The position numbers were made by a program, and so were the translations under genes. From Pyrenophora tritici-repentis (lineage: Eukaryota > Ascomycota > Dothideomycetes > Pleosporales > Pleosporaceae), in NCBI RefSeq assembly GCF_003171515.1, contig NC_089396.1, positions 2,542,001-2,606,000 on the forward strand: a stretch of 64,000 nucleotides of DNA. The letters run 5' to 3'. Below, piece after piece: positions 42,531-52,260 of the stretch. Each line of letters begins with the position of its first letter. The first letter of the stretch is position 1. The notes below the pieces were generated by a model that was not told the DNA's origin, did not search any database, and saw only the letters and a program-made list of their open reading frames with translations.

Positions 42531-42663
42531 TACGCGTCGCGTCCACAACCGCACAAAGTCACAAAGTCACAAAGCGCGAAACGCGTCGACGAAGCCCCCG
42601 CTGCTCCCTCGATCAAGTACGCTGGCTAGCGCACCGTGCGTACGCTCGAGAAGCCCACGCGCC

Positions 42664-43605
42664 ATGCGCTTCAAGAAAGATTTGCTGAAAACAGCGTCGT
42701 CCTTAGCGTCTATAGATGTGGACTATGCGAGTCTTGAATATCTTGCCGTGGGGGGATCAGGCACAATCTACGCGATTAATTCGGCTCGGATACTAAAGGA
42801 GTTCGACGACGCGGGAATTCATATGGAGCGACGCGTATCGCAACGTCTAGGTTCCGACCATGTCAACATTGTGCGTTGTCTGGGCCAAACACGCGATGGC
42901 AAGGGGCTTGTTTACGAGCGAGGGAGAAGCGTGCGCGAGGTACTGAGAGGGGGGAATGGGAGCGACGGGGGAGATTCGGGCATCCCACTCGAGACGAGGG
43001 CTGCATGGTTGATTGAAGCCGCAGAGGGGACGCAGTATATGCACGACCAGGGCATTATTCACGCGGATACTGGATGTCATAATTGGATTATAGTTGGCGA
43101 GCATCTAAAGATCATCGACTTTGAAGGTAGTAGCCTCGACGGAGGAGATGCAGCGGCGTCTTATGAGTGGTTTAGTTACAAGGAATCTTCTCCGCGCATC
43201 AGCGTTAAGACGGATATCTTCGCTTTTGGCTGCGCTGTGTATGAAGTCGTTGCAGGTAAGCAACCATACGACAAATTGATTGTATTTGAGGATCGGATGC
43301 TGCGTGCTAAGAAGTTGTATGCTGAGGGACAATTTCCGCACGTTGAAGGCTTGCCGTTGGGGGGGTTGATGCTGGCTTTTTGGAAGGCGTGTTTCGATTC
43401 TATGCAGCAGGTTGTAAGGGAACTTCAGGTGGCTGGTGTGGCAGATACTAGTGATGTAGACTATGACTACGGAGATGTGGGCATTAGAGAAGTCAAACAA
43501 CCAACATCTTCATACCGCTCTTACCCAGCAGATGTGCCTAAATCTCAAAATAACCGGCACAACGCTTTTTTTACTCTTACCTCTAGGTACGTACCAAGTA
43601 TCTAA
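42664..43605 (+). CDS. variant fungal protein kinase
   Basis: This is 313 residues as an uninterrupted ORF. Kinase motifs in order: glycine loop AVGGSGTIYAI, a VAIK-like lysine in ARILKEF, catalytic loop HADTGCHNWII in place of HRDxKxxN, and DFEGSS in place of DFG. The loop type HAD-x4-N and the D-F-x-G-S-S motif belong to a fungal-specific kinase-like group expanded in plant-associated ascomycetes. A 44-nt intron (43587-43630, GTACGT donor, CTAAT branch) would replace the last residues with a different tail ending at 43778; both models are possible. The gene starts 132 bp after element D. The last Gly of DFG is shifted, so activity is uncertain. The target is unknown. Confidence 0.75.
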   Translation: MRFKKDLLKTASSLASIDVDYASLEYLAVGGSGTIYAINSARILKEFDDAGIHMERRVSQRLGSDHVNIVRCLGQTRDGKGLVYERGRSVREVLRGGNGSDGGDSGIPLETRAAWLIEAAEGTQYMHDQGIIHADTGCHNWIIVGEHLKIIDFEGSSLDGGDAAASYEWFSYKESSPRISVKTDIFAFGCAVYEVVAGKQPYDKLIVFEDRMLRAKKLYAEGQFPHVEGLPLGGLMLAFWKACFDSMQQVVRELQVAGVADTSDVDYDYGDVGIREVKQPTSSYRSYPADVPKSQNNRHNAFFTLTSRYVPSI

Positions 43606-43778
43606 TCGAACATGTGTTTCCCTGTCTTAGCCCAGGCTCCGGCAACCTTCACATCGCTGGTCAAGACGTTCAACGATTCTATATTGAATGCGCAGTCTGC
43701 ATTGCAAATATATGCTTCTACTACAGTAAGTCATTACATTTTTGGTCGAGGAAGAGGCGTAGAAGTATGGTCTCGTAG

Positions 43779-44270
43779 AAGAAGAACAATATCAGGCGGG
43801 CGCTTAACTTGAGTAAGATCAAGACCAGAGTTATTCAGCATATTTAAATTCGGTTGCTTGCATGTTCTGGCACTATCGAGAGAAAAACAAGGGAAGAGAT
43901 ATAGACGGTTATGTAAATGCAGTTTGAAGATACAGAGATATCACGATGTAGGTATAGCTTTCATCAATCTACATACAGCAAAACGCCAACTACCAACCCA
44001 ACCAATTCCCCCACTTGTACCCTAACATCACCCTCATTCCCCCCTTAAAGAACCCTAAAACTCACCCTATTCATCCTAGTCCAACCCAGCCCACAAAGTC
44101 CAAACCTCTAAACCGAACCCTCACTCACTAACAACATCCAGTCATCTAACCCCAACCGTTAGTCTCATACGTCTCAACAAAATGCTTCTCAAACACTTTT
44201 TTTTAGCTACTTACCTTGCAGCAATCGCAACCCCCAGCTACCTTGCACTCTCGTGCGCAGTGGGAGTTTT
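43779..44270. other. intergenic, no gene seen
   Basis: This AT-rich space lies between convergent genes. The stretch 43980-44160 is rich in CCC/AAC without coding character. Confidence 0.4.
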
Positions 44271-44940
44271 TCAAGACGTCGTGTAACAGGCTGAGCCTAT
44301 TACATGCGCTACGCTGTGTGCGTAGCTGTCGTCATGCGATTCCTTCGAGATACATCTATAGGTTTCTGTCATCATCCATCTAATTCTACTTCGGCCCATC
44401 TTCGGTCCGCTCCTGTATTTATGTACAGCTAGCATCCTTTTGTAGCTCTTTGTCAAATCCACTCTGTTACAAGGCATCTCTTGATCAGTCATCTGTGTAT
44501 CGTCATCGATACAGCCGCTGGGGTCTAGCCCCTTACACGTCGCAGCTCTTTGCAATGTCATGATGGGTGCCTACTGCTGCGTCGCTGCTGTTTAAAGGGG
44601 GGGTGGTGTCATCGGGGGTGTTGACGGTTGCAACGGCTGTGTCGTTGTTTGGGGGGGTAGTGGTGGTATCATCGTCGAGGGTGTTGGCGGGTGCAACGGT
44701 TGCATCACTGCTGTCCAGGGAGGTGTCCGCGTCGTCTAGGGTAATGGCGGTGTCCACACTCGCTTCGCTGATGCTCTGGATATCGGTTCCGTCTAGGGTG
44801 ATGGCGGGGCGGTCGTGATTAGCAATGGGCGCGGTTTTGTCATTGCTATCCAAAGAGGTGCCGGCGTCGTCTAGGGTTGCGGTAGGAAGGGCAGTGGCGA
44901 TGCCGAGGAAGAGGAGGGTGATGATGGTTGTAAACTTCAT
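44271..44940 (-). CDS. small secreted protein, effector-like candidate
   Basis: The first exon starts at 44940 with the signal peptide MKFTTIITLLFLGIATALPT, followed by an acidic, Thr/Asp-rich region with imperfect repeats (TLDDAGTSLDS, TLDDADTSLDS, TPDDTTPPLNS). As one exon it ends after 135 codons (stop at 44533). A 46-nt GT-AG intron (44538 to 44493) would instead join SC-D to a second exon (44492-44271) of 73 codons holding three more Cys (PCNRV, RCISK, ACYTT). This would give about 207 residues with four Cys. The spliced form is an inference. No toxin or effector family is recognised, and a cell-wall or extracellular role is equally possible. The place inside a repeat-rich region fits fast-evolving secreted proteins. 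Confidence 0.6.
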
Positions 44941-45287
44941 GGTTTTTTGTGGAAGAGGGTTTGGTTTGTGGAGGTGGTGAATGTGGACTTAAGGATGCCC
45001 GTGTTGAAGATGTTATCAAAGACGATGATGATGATGATGATGATGATGATCCAAACCAAGAGAATCACAGCCCATATATATACCCCCTTCTCTCGTATCT
45101 TTGCACATCGCCGACCAAAGTCGTCGCCGTCCATCGTAATCAACAAAGTCATCCATCCCCTCCTCCCTCACGCCATCCGTGCATCACTCACTCGATGTGG
45201 CTGTATACTTACAACAAATTCGGCGTATAGAGGACTAAATTAAGTCAGCAAAAGGGTCCACAAGTGACAGCAATCGATGTTGTTTAC

Positions 45288-45449
45288 TAGACTCCGCAAC
45301 AATCAATTCAATCCGGTCACTCTCCTAGACCCACTTACCTATCTAGGTAGGGCTTAAACTCCTATAGGTAACTACTAGGCTTAAAGCGGTAATCAATCAA
45401 TCCAATCTGAACCTTCTAGGACCCACTTAATTGATTGTTGCGGACTGTG
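45288..45449. mobile_element. hAT-type MITE, copy 1
   Basis: This 162-bp non-coding element has terminal inverted repeats (TAGACTCCGCAACAATCAAT on the left; the right end is similar with three changes in the outer eight bases) and a perfect 8-bp target duplication TTGTTTAC (45280-45287 and 45450-45457). The 8-bp duplication points to the hAT superfamily. It shares its terminal repeats with the element at 58499-58626. Confidence 0.88.
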
Positions 45450-45457
45450 TTGTTTAC

Positions 45458-46290
45458 ACCCCCATTGAGGAAACAGTGACATCGTACATCATGCAAGAAT
45501 GAACTGGAAAGTACTACGTCTTCCGCGCCTCCGCTCCGATGCCTTCCGCGTGGAATCCCTAAGATGTGTTGGCAAATATGAACGAAGCACTGCACAAAAA
45601 AGGCAGTGTATAAGTCAAAAACACATACATTAGTGTCTTGTAGATCTTCACTCCCCGCCCTAATCGAGAAAATCATCGGATTTCCCACGTCGCCTTTTCC
45701 CCAATGATGCACGTGAAACAAAGGTCCCCGGTCCCTGTCCCCCGTACTCGTATTCCCTCCCCCATTACTCGGACATCGCGCACAGCCACGAGTTCTAAAA
45801 ACTGCCGCCTCTTTTCTCCGATGGGAGGGATGGAAGTAGTAGACCAGATCGATATAGGGAGCGTGGATCCTACATATAGGTATGTTATGTCCAAGCTGAG
45901 GTCGTATTTTGCGTATCGCATCCCTGTCGCCAGCTGGATTGAGAGGAGTGACGCATTTGGGTGCGCACGGGTGATACACTTTTCCTAATAATGGCGATGA
46001 TGGCATGGATGTAAGATTCAGAAGTCTATACTTTCCCAGTCGGGCTCTGCGCATCGCGTTTGCGGCGATGACATCGGTTGTTGTCGTTTTTATCGACAAG
46101 GGCAACATTAAGTACACGGCAAAGATATACTACATTTACTCACACCTCAATTCAGACCTCAAACAATACACCAAGAGTACTAATACCAACTCTACAGAGT
46201 CTCCATAGCCAACTCACCTCCCCCCAGACTATCACTCATCCCTTTCCTACACACACGCACCCTACCTCGCGATCCCAAACCCACGCCCAC
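45458..46290. other. no supported gene between MITE and minisatellite
   Basis: ORFs on both strands overlap here (for example 45416-46117 on -, which runs into the MITE, and 45704-45988 on +). None has a recognisable motif or intron support. Best left unannotated. Confidence 0.35.
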
Positions 46291-46380
46291 CACCCTCGTA
46301 TCGCCCACCACCCTCGTATCGCCCACCACCCTCGTATCGCCCACCACCCTCGTATCGCCCACCACCCTCGTATCGCCCAC
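46291..46380. repeat. 18-bp minisatellite, five perfect units
   Basis: The unit CACCCTCGTATCGCCCAC is repeated five times with no change. The length is a multiple of three, so both strands stay open across it, but no gene is supported. Confidence 0.92.
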
Positions 46381-46635
46381 CCGCACACACCCACGCACAG
46401 GCAAACCCGCCACGACACCTTCAATACGAATAATTCGTTTCCAGAAAAAGGCATTGTTTCGGTGGTATTTATGTTTTTGCTTTGCGGCGATATCTACATG
46501 AGGCTTTTCGCGTTTGAGCATTTGAGAGAGATGGCATGACCGACGGGTGTGATTCGTTGGGAATATCAGCTGCTAACGCTGCTAAGGGTATTCAATGCTA
46601 GTAAGAAAGGGATGAAAGGGGTAGAGTACAGAATT

Positions 46636-47301
46636 TTATGCAGAGCCAGTGCTTTCGTATTCCTGTTCCTGCAGTGTCATTTCGTCAATGTCACGGGTGA
46701 GTTGAGCGATTTCCTCGCGGAGGGCGGTGATGCGGAGGGTTCTTTCTGCTCTTCTTTCATCCGAAATTCTGTCCTGCTCTTCTGCTTCTGCTTCCTCGCT
46801 TTTACACACTCCTACTTCGACATCTCCGCCCTCCTTACCCGGTTCACCATCCACTTCCCCTTCCAGCGTCACAGCCCCTTCATCACCCACCTGAACCTCA
46901 CTCCCAGCGTCACTCTCAGCACCCGCCGCAATGTGTTTGATGGCCAGCTGCCCCAACCCCAAATCCAACCCCGGAAACAACCCCTTCACCTCCTCAACCA
47001 CCTCATCAAAAAACCCCCATTCCTTCTCGTTCAGCCCCAGCTTACTAAAATTCCCATGTCGTTGAGCTACCATTTTCGCAATCTGAACAAGAGTAATGAG
47101 GTAATTCTTGTATTCCACATCGTCGATCAGACCGGCGCGGTTGGGCCGGTGGATGTAGGTGAGGATTATGTGGAAGGCTTGGGTTAGGTATGAGTCGGTG
47201 CGTGGGGCGATCTCTGCACGGGGCCAGGGATGTCGGTATGGGGCGAGGGTTTGGCGGCGGAGTTTGGGGGAGATGGGCGTGCTGGTGGTGGCAGTGGACA
47301 T
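46636..47301 (-). CDS. hypothetical protein with C-terminal coiled coil
   Basis: The start is taken at ATG 47301-47299 (MSTATTSTPISPKLRRQTLA), giving 221 residues; the ORF continues upstream but that part reads like leader sequence. The N-terminal half (PWPRAEIAPRTDSYLTQAFH, KNYLITLVQIAKMVAQRHG, FFDEVVEEVKGLFPGLDLG) looks helical and globular. The middle is acidic and Gly-rich. The C-terminal 45 residues (DRISDERRAERTLRITALRE and on) form a coiled coil. There is no signal or membrane segment. The family is not recognised. Confidence 0.65.
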   Translation of the reverse strand: MSTATTSTPISPKLRRQTLAPYRHPWPRAEIAPRTDSYLTQAFHIILTYIHRPNRAGLIDDVEYKNYLITLVQIAKMVAQRHGNFSKLGLNEKEWGFFDEVVEEVKGLFPGLDLGLGQLAIKHIAAGAESDAGSEVQVGDEGAVTLEGEVDGEPGKEGGDVEVGVCKSEEAEAEEQDRISDERRAERTLRITALREEIAQLTRDIDEMTLQEQEYESTGSA

Positions 47302-47948
47302 TTTGGTAGTTGAATGAATGGATGGATGGATTGGGGATAGTTGTGTGTGGGGATAGGGAGGTTGAGGGATGGAGGTGGGTGTTGGAAGGTAGAATAAGTA
47401 CCGTGGATGCGAGGCTTTGTACTCGTGGCCAGCGGTTACATAGACATAGAGACGTCGTGGTGGAGAAGACAGCGAGATGCGGGTATCAAGTTGACAGAGA
47501 GCGACAGGATTGGTTATGTGAAGTTTTGCCGTTGTTCTGGAGTAGTTGCAAACAACCTTGGCACTACTTTGAATGTGAACGAACTCCTGTTCAAACATGA
47601 TAGCTAGAAAAACAGCCTGTGACGACACAATTTACCACACACCACACTCCGCAATCACAATTACCCTGTGAGTTGGTCAACCACGTCACGTCACTTATCC
47701 ACATCATCTAGCCCTCACCTCTCCACGCCAGTCGCAACCTCCTCTCTTTATCAAACCCCCATAAAACCTCCTCACCACAACCCCAACCCAATCTCACAAA
47801 ACTAAACCAAGCATGACACCACCAACACCAACCCCAACACCCCCCTCAACGCCTTCACCTCCCCCACCCCTAGCACCCACCCACCATCCGCCTCACCCCC
47901 ACCCCCTCCCTCACCTCCGCTCAAACATCACTAACGCACCAACTCTAC
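47302..47948. other. divergent promoter region
   Basis: This lies between the leftward hypothetical gene and the small rightward ORF. It has a (GGAT)n-like stretch near 47316-47333 and a C/A-rich run at 47740-47900. A frame starting at ATG 47813 is only Pro/Thr/His low complexity. Confidence 0.35.
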
Positions 47949-48203
47949 ATGCTGGACTTTCGCGGCCACGACGCACGCGACATGCAGCGCACGCTAAACT
48001 ACATCAACGCTGAGTTGAGAATGCGGCAAGTGGAAGGTATTGCAGTGGGCACAGACGGGCAGGCTGAGGTAGGCCAGATCAAGAAGAAAAACACAGGAGC
48101 GAGGGTGGAGGAGATGCAGGATGAGGATAAGCGATGGGAGAAGGAATCGGGCGGGAATCCGAGGTGGGGGGAGGGTAGGACGGCGGGGTTGTACGGGAAG
48201 TGA
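47949..48203 (+). CDS. small hypothetical protein
   Basis: This 84-codon ORF starts MLDFRGHDARDMQRTLNYIN and is rich in charged helical sequence. It ends RWGEGRTAGLYGK. The frame is open upstream to a TAG at 47871, so extra N-terminal residues or a missed exon are possible. Coding character is better than background, but there is no recognised family. Confidence 0.4.
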   Translation: MLDFRGHDARDMQRTLNYINAELRMRQVEGIAVGTDGQAEVGQIKKKNTGARVEEMQDEDKRWEKESGGNPRWGEGRTAGLYGK

Positions 48204-48360
48204 GGAGGAGGAGGAGGAGGGATGACGGGTGCTTTGAGTCAGTGTTCGGGTAAATCTAGTCATTATTGACCCCGTTGTTGAGATGTCTGTCGTCGTATTG
48301 CTTGTGGGTATCATACCTGTACTTACGCCTTCAAATGCTTAATGTTGAGATAACTATCAA

Positions 48361-50346
48361 TCAATCTGCCTCGTCCCCACCACCAGCCCTCTCCATACGA
48401 GCCCTAATATCTCTCACCAGCGCCTTTGCATCCTCAACCTCGACGCCATCTTGACACAGCTCATTCGCCAGCTCCATAGCCCGCTGGTACATACCACGCA
48501 TGTACTCCCAGCGCGCCAGCCACAGCCTCGCCTTGCTAGTCGTCGCCGTAACGCCGACGCCACCCGCGCTTTCCGAGCCCGTCTCCTCGTATTCCGGCCC
48601 TTCTTCCTGTGCAAGGACCAGTTCCATGAAGGATGCAGACTCGGCCATGTTGTTCATGCGCTCGTATAACAACGCGATCTGGTATAGGACCTCGGGGTCT
48701 AGAACGCCACCGCCGAGCCCAGACACCTCGCCGCTGCCAAACGAAGTGCCGATGCCAGCGTCATAGTACGAGCCGGCTACGAGTGCGCGTTTGTATGCTC
48801 GGATACCATTCATGACCTTGCCCAGCTTGCCGAAACATTGGCCGACTGCCATCCACAGCTTCGGGTCGTACGGTCGTAAAGCAGCGGCGCGTTGATGGTA
48901 AAAGAGAGCGTACGAGTGCATTTCCAGCACCTCGTACGTTTGGCCCAGGCCGTACCATGCGCGATAGTCTTTTCGATTGACGTCAACTGCACGCCGGTAC
49001 GACTCGATGGCAGCATGTGTGTTTTTCATCTCGACGAACTCGTGACCCATTAACGTCCATGCGGAGAGGAAGGTCCGGTCCAAGGTCAGGGCCCGGCGAA
49101 AGTACATGACTGCCTTTTCGTGTTCCGACTTGAGGGAGTAGTAGTTGCCCACAACGCAACATGTCTCCGGGCGGAACTTGTCGGTTGCTGTGGCGAGCTG
49201 GGCCAAGAATGCAAGTTTAGGCCGCATGCCCATGACGTACAGTATGTTGGAGTAATTGTCCAGATGATCGACCCGATGCGGATCCGAAGTGAGGAGGTCA
49301 GAGAATATCTGCTCCGCGTCATCAAAGTCCTTGTTGTGGTAGTGAAGCAGCGCGCGTTGAGTTTTTAGAAAAGCCGATGTAGGGAAAATGCTGAGTATCT
49401 GCGTCAGTGACGTATGTATCTGCTCGTTGACGGCATAGAGCTCCTGCGACGATGTGACGTGGAAGATGAAGGTCATAAGGTTCTGCGGTAGTCGCTCGAC
49501 GATGCCATTGAGCTCATCCATGGTATTGAGCAGTGCTTGCAGCTCTTGCCACGCACCCCAGTTGTACGTATACTGATGGACACTCTTGACCAGGTAGTCA
49601 ATAGCGAGCTGCTCGTTCTTGCCCTTTGCCAGTACAATGCCGTAGAGATATTCCAACCAGCCCTGCGGTTGTCGACCGCTATTGGGCAAATCTCTGAACC
49701 ACTCCTCCAAGACGGCCGACACCATGGGCAGCTCCTTGTTCAGCGTGACACCGCCATCTTGGGGCCCGAGGATCATCTCACTGTCCTCGTTCATGCGCTT
49801 CTCGCCGGCGATGTACTTGGCATACAGCGCCAGAAAGAGCGACTTCTGGCTGATGCCCTTTGTCGTATCATTGGAGAGCTTCGCTTTGGTGGGGGTGAAC
49901 ATCTTGGACTTGCCCTTGCCCGCCTGTTTAGCATTTGTTGTTGGTGTCGTTGGAGGCTTGGGCAAGGGCCCGGGGAGGAAGACGGCAGCGCATCGATCGT
50001 ACTCGCGACAGTCAAAGTACGTCTTGGCAAGGAGGAACTTGTGCGCCTCACGTGCTTCAAGGCGCGCTTCAGTAGGATCCTTTGGGACGAGGTTTGGTGT
50101 TTGAGGCGGATGCGCGTCCGACATGGGCGAGTCGACATCGGTATCTGATGCATTATCGTCGGCGCAAGGGAGTGAGTCGAGCAATTCTGCGGCCCTTGTC
50201 AATATCAGCATACACACATGTTAGTTGGTTAGACATGGTGCGCACCATTTGGCGGAATGATAGAGACAGCGCTCTGTGCAGCTGATGACGGCGTCTTGGA
50301 GTTGTGCCTTCAATTGGGCCTCATCGGCCTGCGATAATGTTCCCAT
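48361..50346 (-). CDS. CDC23: anaphase-promoting complex subunit 8 (CDC23)
   Basis: Two exons (50246-50346, 48361-50194) encode 644 residues from MGTLSQADEAQLKAQLQDAV. The 51-bp intron falls inside a Trp codon. The N-terminal part has the APC8 signature (LLAKTYFDCREYDRCAAVFL, KSLFLALYAKYIAGEKR). Tandem tetratricopeptide repeats fill residues about 270-580, for example NYYSLKSEHEKAVMYFRRAL, TLMGHEFVEMKNTHAAIESY and YGLGQTYEVLEMHSYALFYH. It is a scaffold subunit of the nuclear APC/C ubiquitin ligase that drives the metaphase-anaphase transition and mitotic exit. Length fits the family. The C-terminus is Gly/acid-rich. It is divergent from ERG20 across 271 bp. Confidence 0.93.
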
Positions 50347-50617
50347 GGCGAGCCAGCGGGTAATTATGAGCTCAAATCATTACACAAAAGCCTGTATTTG
50401 TTGACTATCACGTCGTGGATATACTGTCGCTCTGCTACTGCTGTCGCCGAGGCGCGTGTCGCGCCTCTCCGCATCGGAGCGTGGGGCACAAACAATGGCC
50501 CGGTCAAAAGTTTCCCCGCTGCGCCAAATAGCCCCTTCACCGCTCGTATCTTGCGTCTGCTACTGCACCTCTAGCTTGCAATCCTTTGTGCATATCGCCT
50601 AGAATTCTGCAATCAAC
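50347..50617. promoter_or_regulatory. shared promoter between CDC23 and ERG20
   Basis: Only 271 bp separate the two start codons, which point away from each other, so both promoters must lie here or overlap the genes. No TATA box is obvious; a GC-rich stretch (GCGCGTGTCGCGCCTCTCCG, near 50451-50470) is in the middle. Confidence 0.5.
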
Positions 50618-51716
50618 ATGGCTACTACACTGAAAGACTTTGAGAGCGTGTGGCCGCGCATTGTGGCCGACCTGCAAGACCACTGCAAAGGCTACAACCT
50701 GCCACAAAACTGTCTTGACTGGTTCACAAAGGTATGAGGATCCAAACAATGGTTTCAAGTTCCAGACGACTCACTTCTTGAGACAGTCATTAAGCTACAA
50801 CACAATCGGTGGAAAATGTAATCGTGGCATGTCTGTTGTGGACACCACGTCTATCCTCCAGAACAAGACCCTTGAACCGGGTTCGGAAGAGTACTTCCGC
50901 GCTGCACTCCTGGGATGGATGATCGAATTCCTCCAGGCCTTCTTCTTGGTGTCGGACGACATCATGGATTCATCCAAGACCCGTCGTGGAAACCCATGCT
51001 GGTACCTTGCACCCAAAGTTGGCATGATCGCTCTCAACGACTCCTTCATGCTAGAGGCGTCCATCTACATCCTTCTCAAGAAGCACTTCCGTCAGGACAA
51101 GAGCTACATTGACATGGTTGAACTATTCCAAGAAGTCACCTTCCAAACCGAGTGCGGCCAACTGTGCGATCTAATCACTGCGCCCGAGGACGACGTCGAC
51201 CTTGACAAGTTTAGCTTGGAGAAGTTCACCTTCATCGTCATTTACAAGACTGCATACTACTCCTTCTACCTCCCCGTGGCACTAGCGCTCTACTACACTG
51301 GCGCAGCAACACCCAAGAACCTCAAGACGGCCGAAGACATCCTGATCCCAATGGGAGAGTACTTCCAGGCCCAAGACGACTACCTCGACGCTTTCGCTGA
51401 CCCCAAGGTTCTCGGCAAGATTGGCACCGACATCATGGACAACAAGTGCTCATGGCTTATCAACCAAGCACTGAAGAAAGTCACCCCTGAGCAACGCAAG
51501 ATTCTTGATGAGAACTACGGCCAGAAGGATTCCCAAAAGGAAGCCAAGGTCAAGGAGCTGTACCACCAACTGAAGCTCAATGAGTTTTACGAGCAGTGGG
51601 AAGAGGAGCGCGTCGCTGATCTGAGAGCCAAGATCGCAAAGGTAGATGAGAGCGAGGGCCTCAAGAAGGAGGTCTTTGAGGTATTCCTGCAGAAGATCTA
51701 CAAGAGGAGCAAATAA
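50618..51716 (+). CDS. ERG20: farnesyl diphosphate synthase
   Basis: Two exons (50618-50731, 50787-51716) encode 347 residues, the usual length. It condenses dimethylallyl and geranyl diphosphate with isopentenyl diphosphate to farnesyl diphosphate, in the cytosolic mevalonate pathway to sterols, dolichol, heme a and prenyl groups. The start [20 protein letters not shown] is joined by a 55-bp intron to [20 protein letters not shown]. The first aspartate-rich motif DDIMD is near residues 96-100 and the second DDYLD near 235-239; the GKCNRG and KTRRGNPCW basic sites are present. The C-terminus KIYKRSK matches the family end. The exon 2 frame stays open through the intron, but the intron must be removed to keep the conserved N-terminus in frame. 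Confidence 0.96.
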
Positions 51717-52260
51717 GTTGCTTTGATGTTGTAGCTCAAGAAAGTGGTTACCATTCACTAATGAATTACCCGTAATTTCAAACTATCTTCTTCATCGTTT
51801 TCTTCTCATATGGCCACACTGTGCTTAGTGCCACATTCATCTTTCCTCCTCTTGTACCGCCCATACTCAACTCATCATGTCTTCGCATCTCAAGACACCC
51901 CTAACTCTGGACCGGTGCAAAGATTAGCAACAACCCCAACAACAGCTTAAAGCTCCGCACAATGACCTTCTCAAAGGATGCCACAGTAAAGCTCGTCGCT
52001 AGATATAGGAAAAACAAAGCGACACCGACCACCATGCTCGATAGCGTCTCTGACGTTGGTGTCTGATTGGAAGGAAAATGCCACCGAGGGGATACTTATG
52101 GAAAAGGCTGTAAAGGATACAAGAGAATGCATCGAGGTATTAGCGGAGGGAAGGAAGTAATTCCGAGTATGCTGGGTTAATGTTGTTACATTTCGCTATT
52201 TCTTCTCCTTCTCTGTACCTCAGGCCAGGATATATGGGACAGATATACCTACTGTTCCAA
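51717..52260. other. intergenic, convergent 3' flanks of ERG20 and ribokinase
   Basis: T-rich stretches near 51780-51850 may hold the ERG20 poly-A site. No gene is visible. Confidence 0.4.

Noticed and set aside
45416..46117. 233-codon ORF on the - strand
   Set aside because: It runs into the MITE, is rich in Arg/His/Cys without any motif, and opposing ORFs of similar quality overlap it.
46291..46380. CRISPR array
   Set aside because: The repeats are directly adjacent without spacers, and the genome is fungal; it is a minisatellite.
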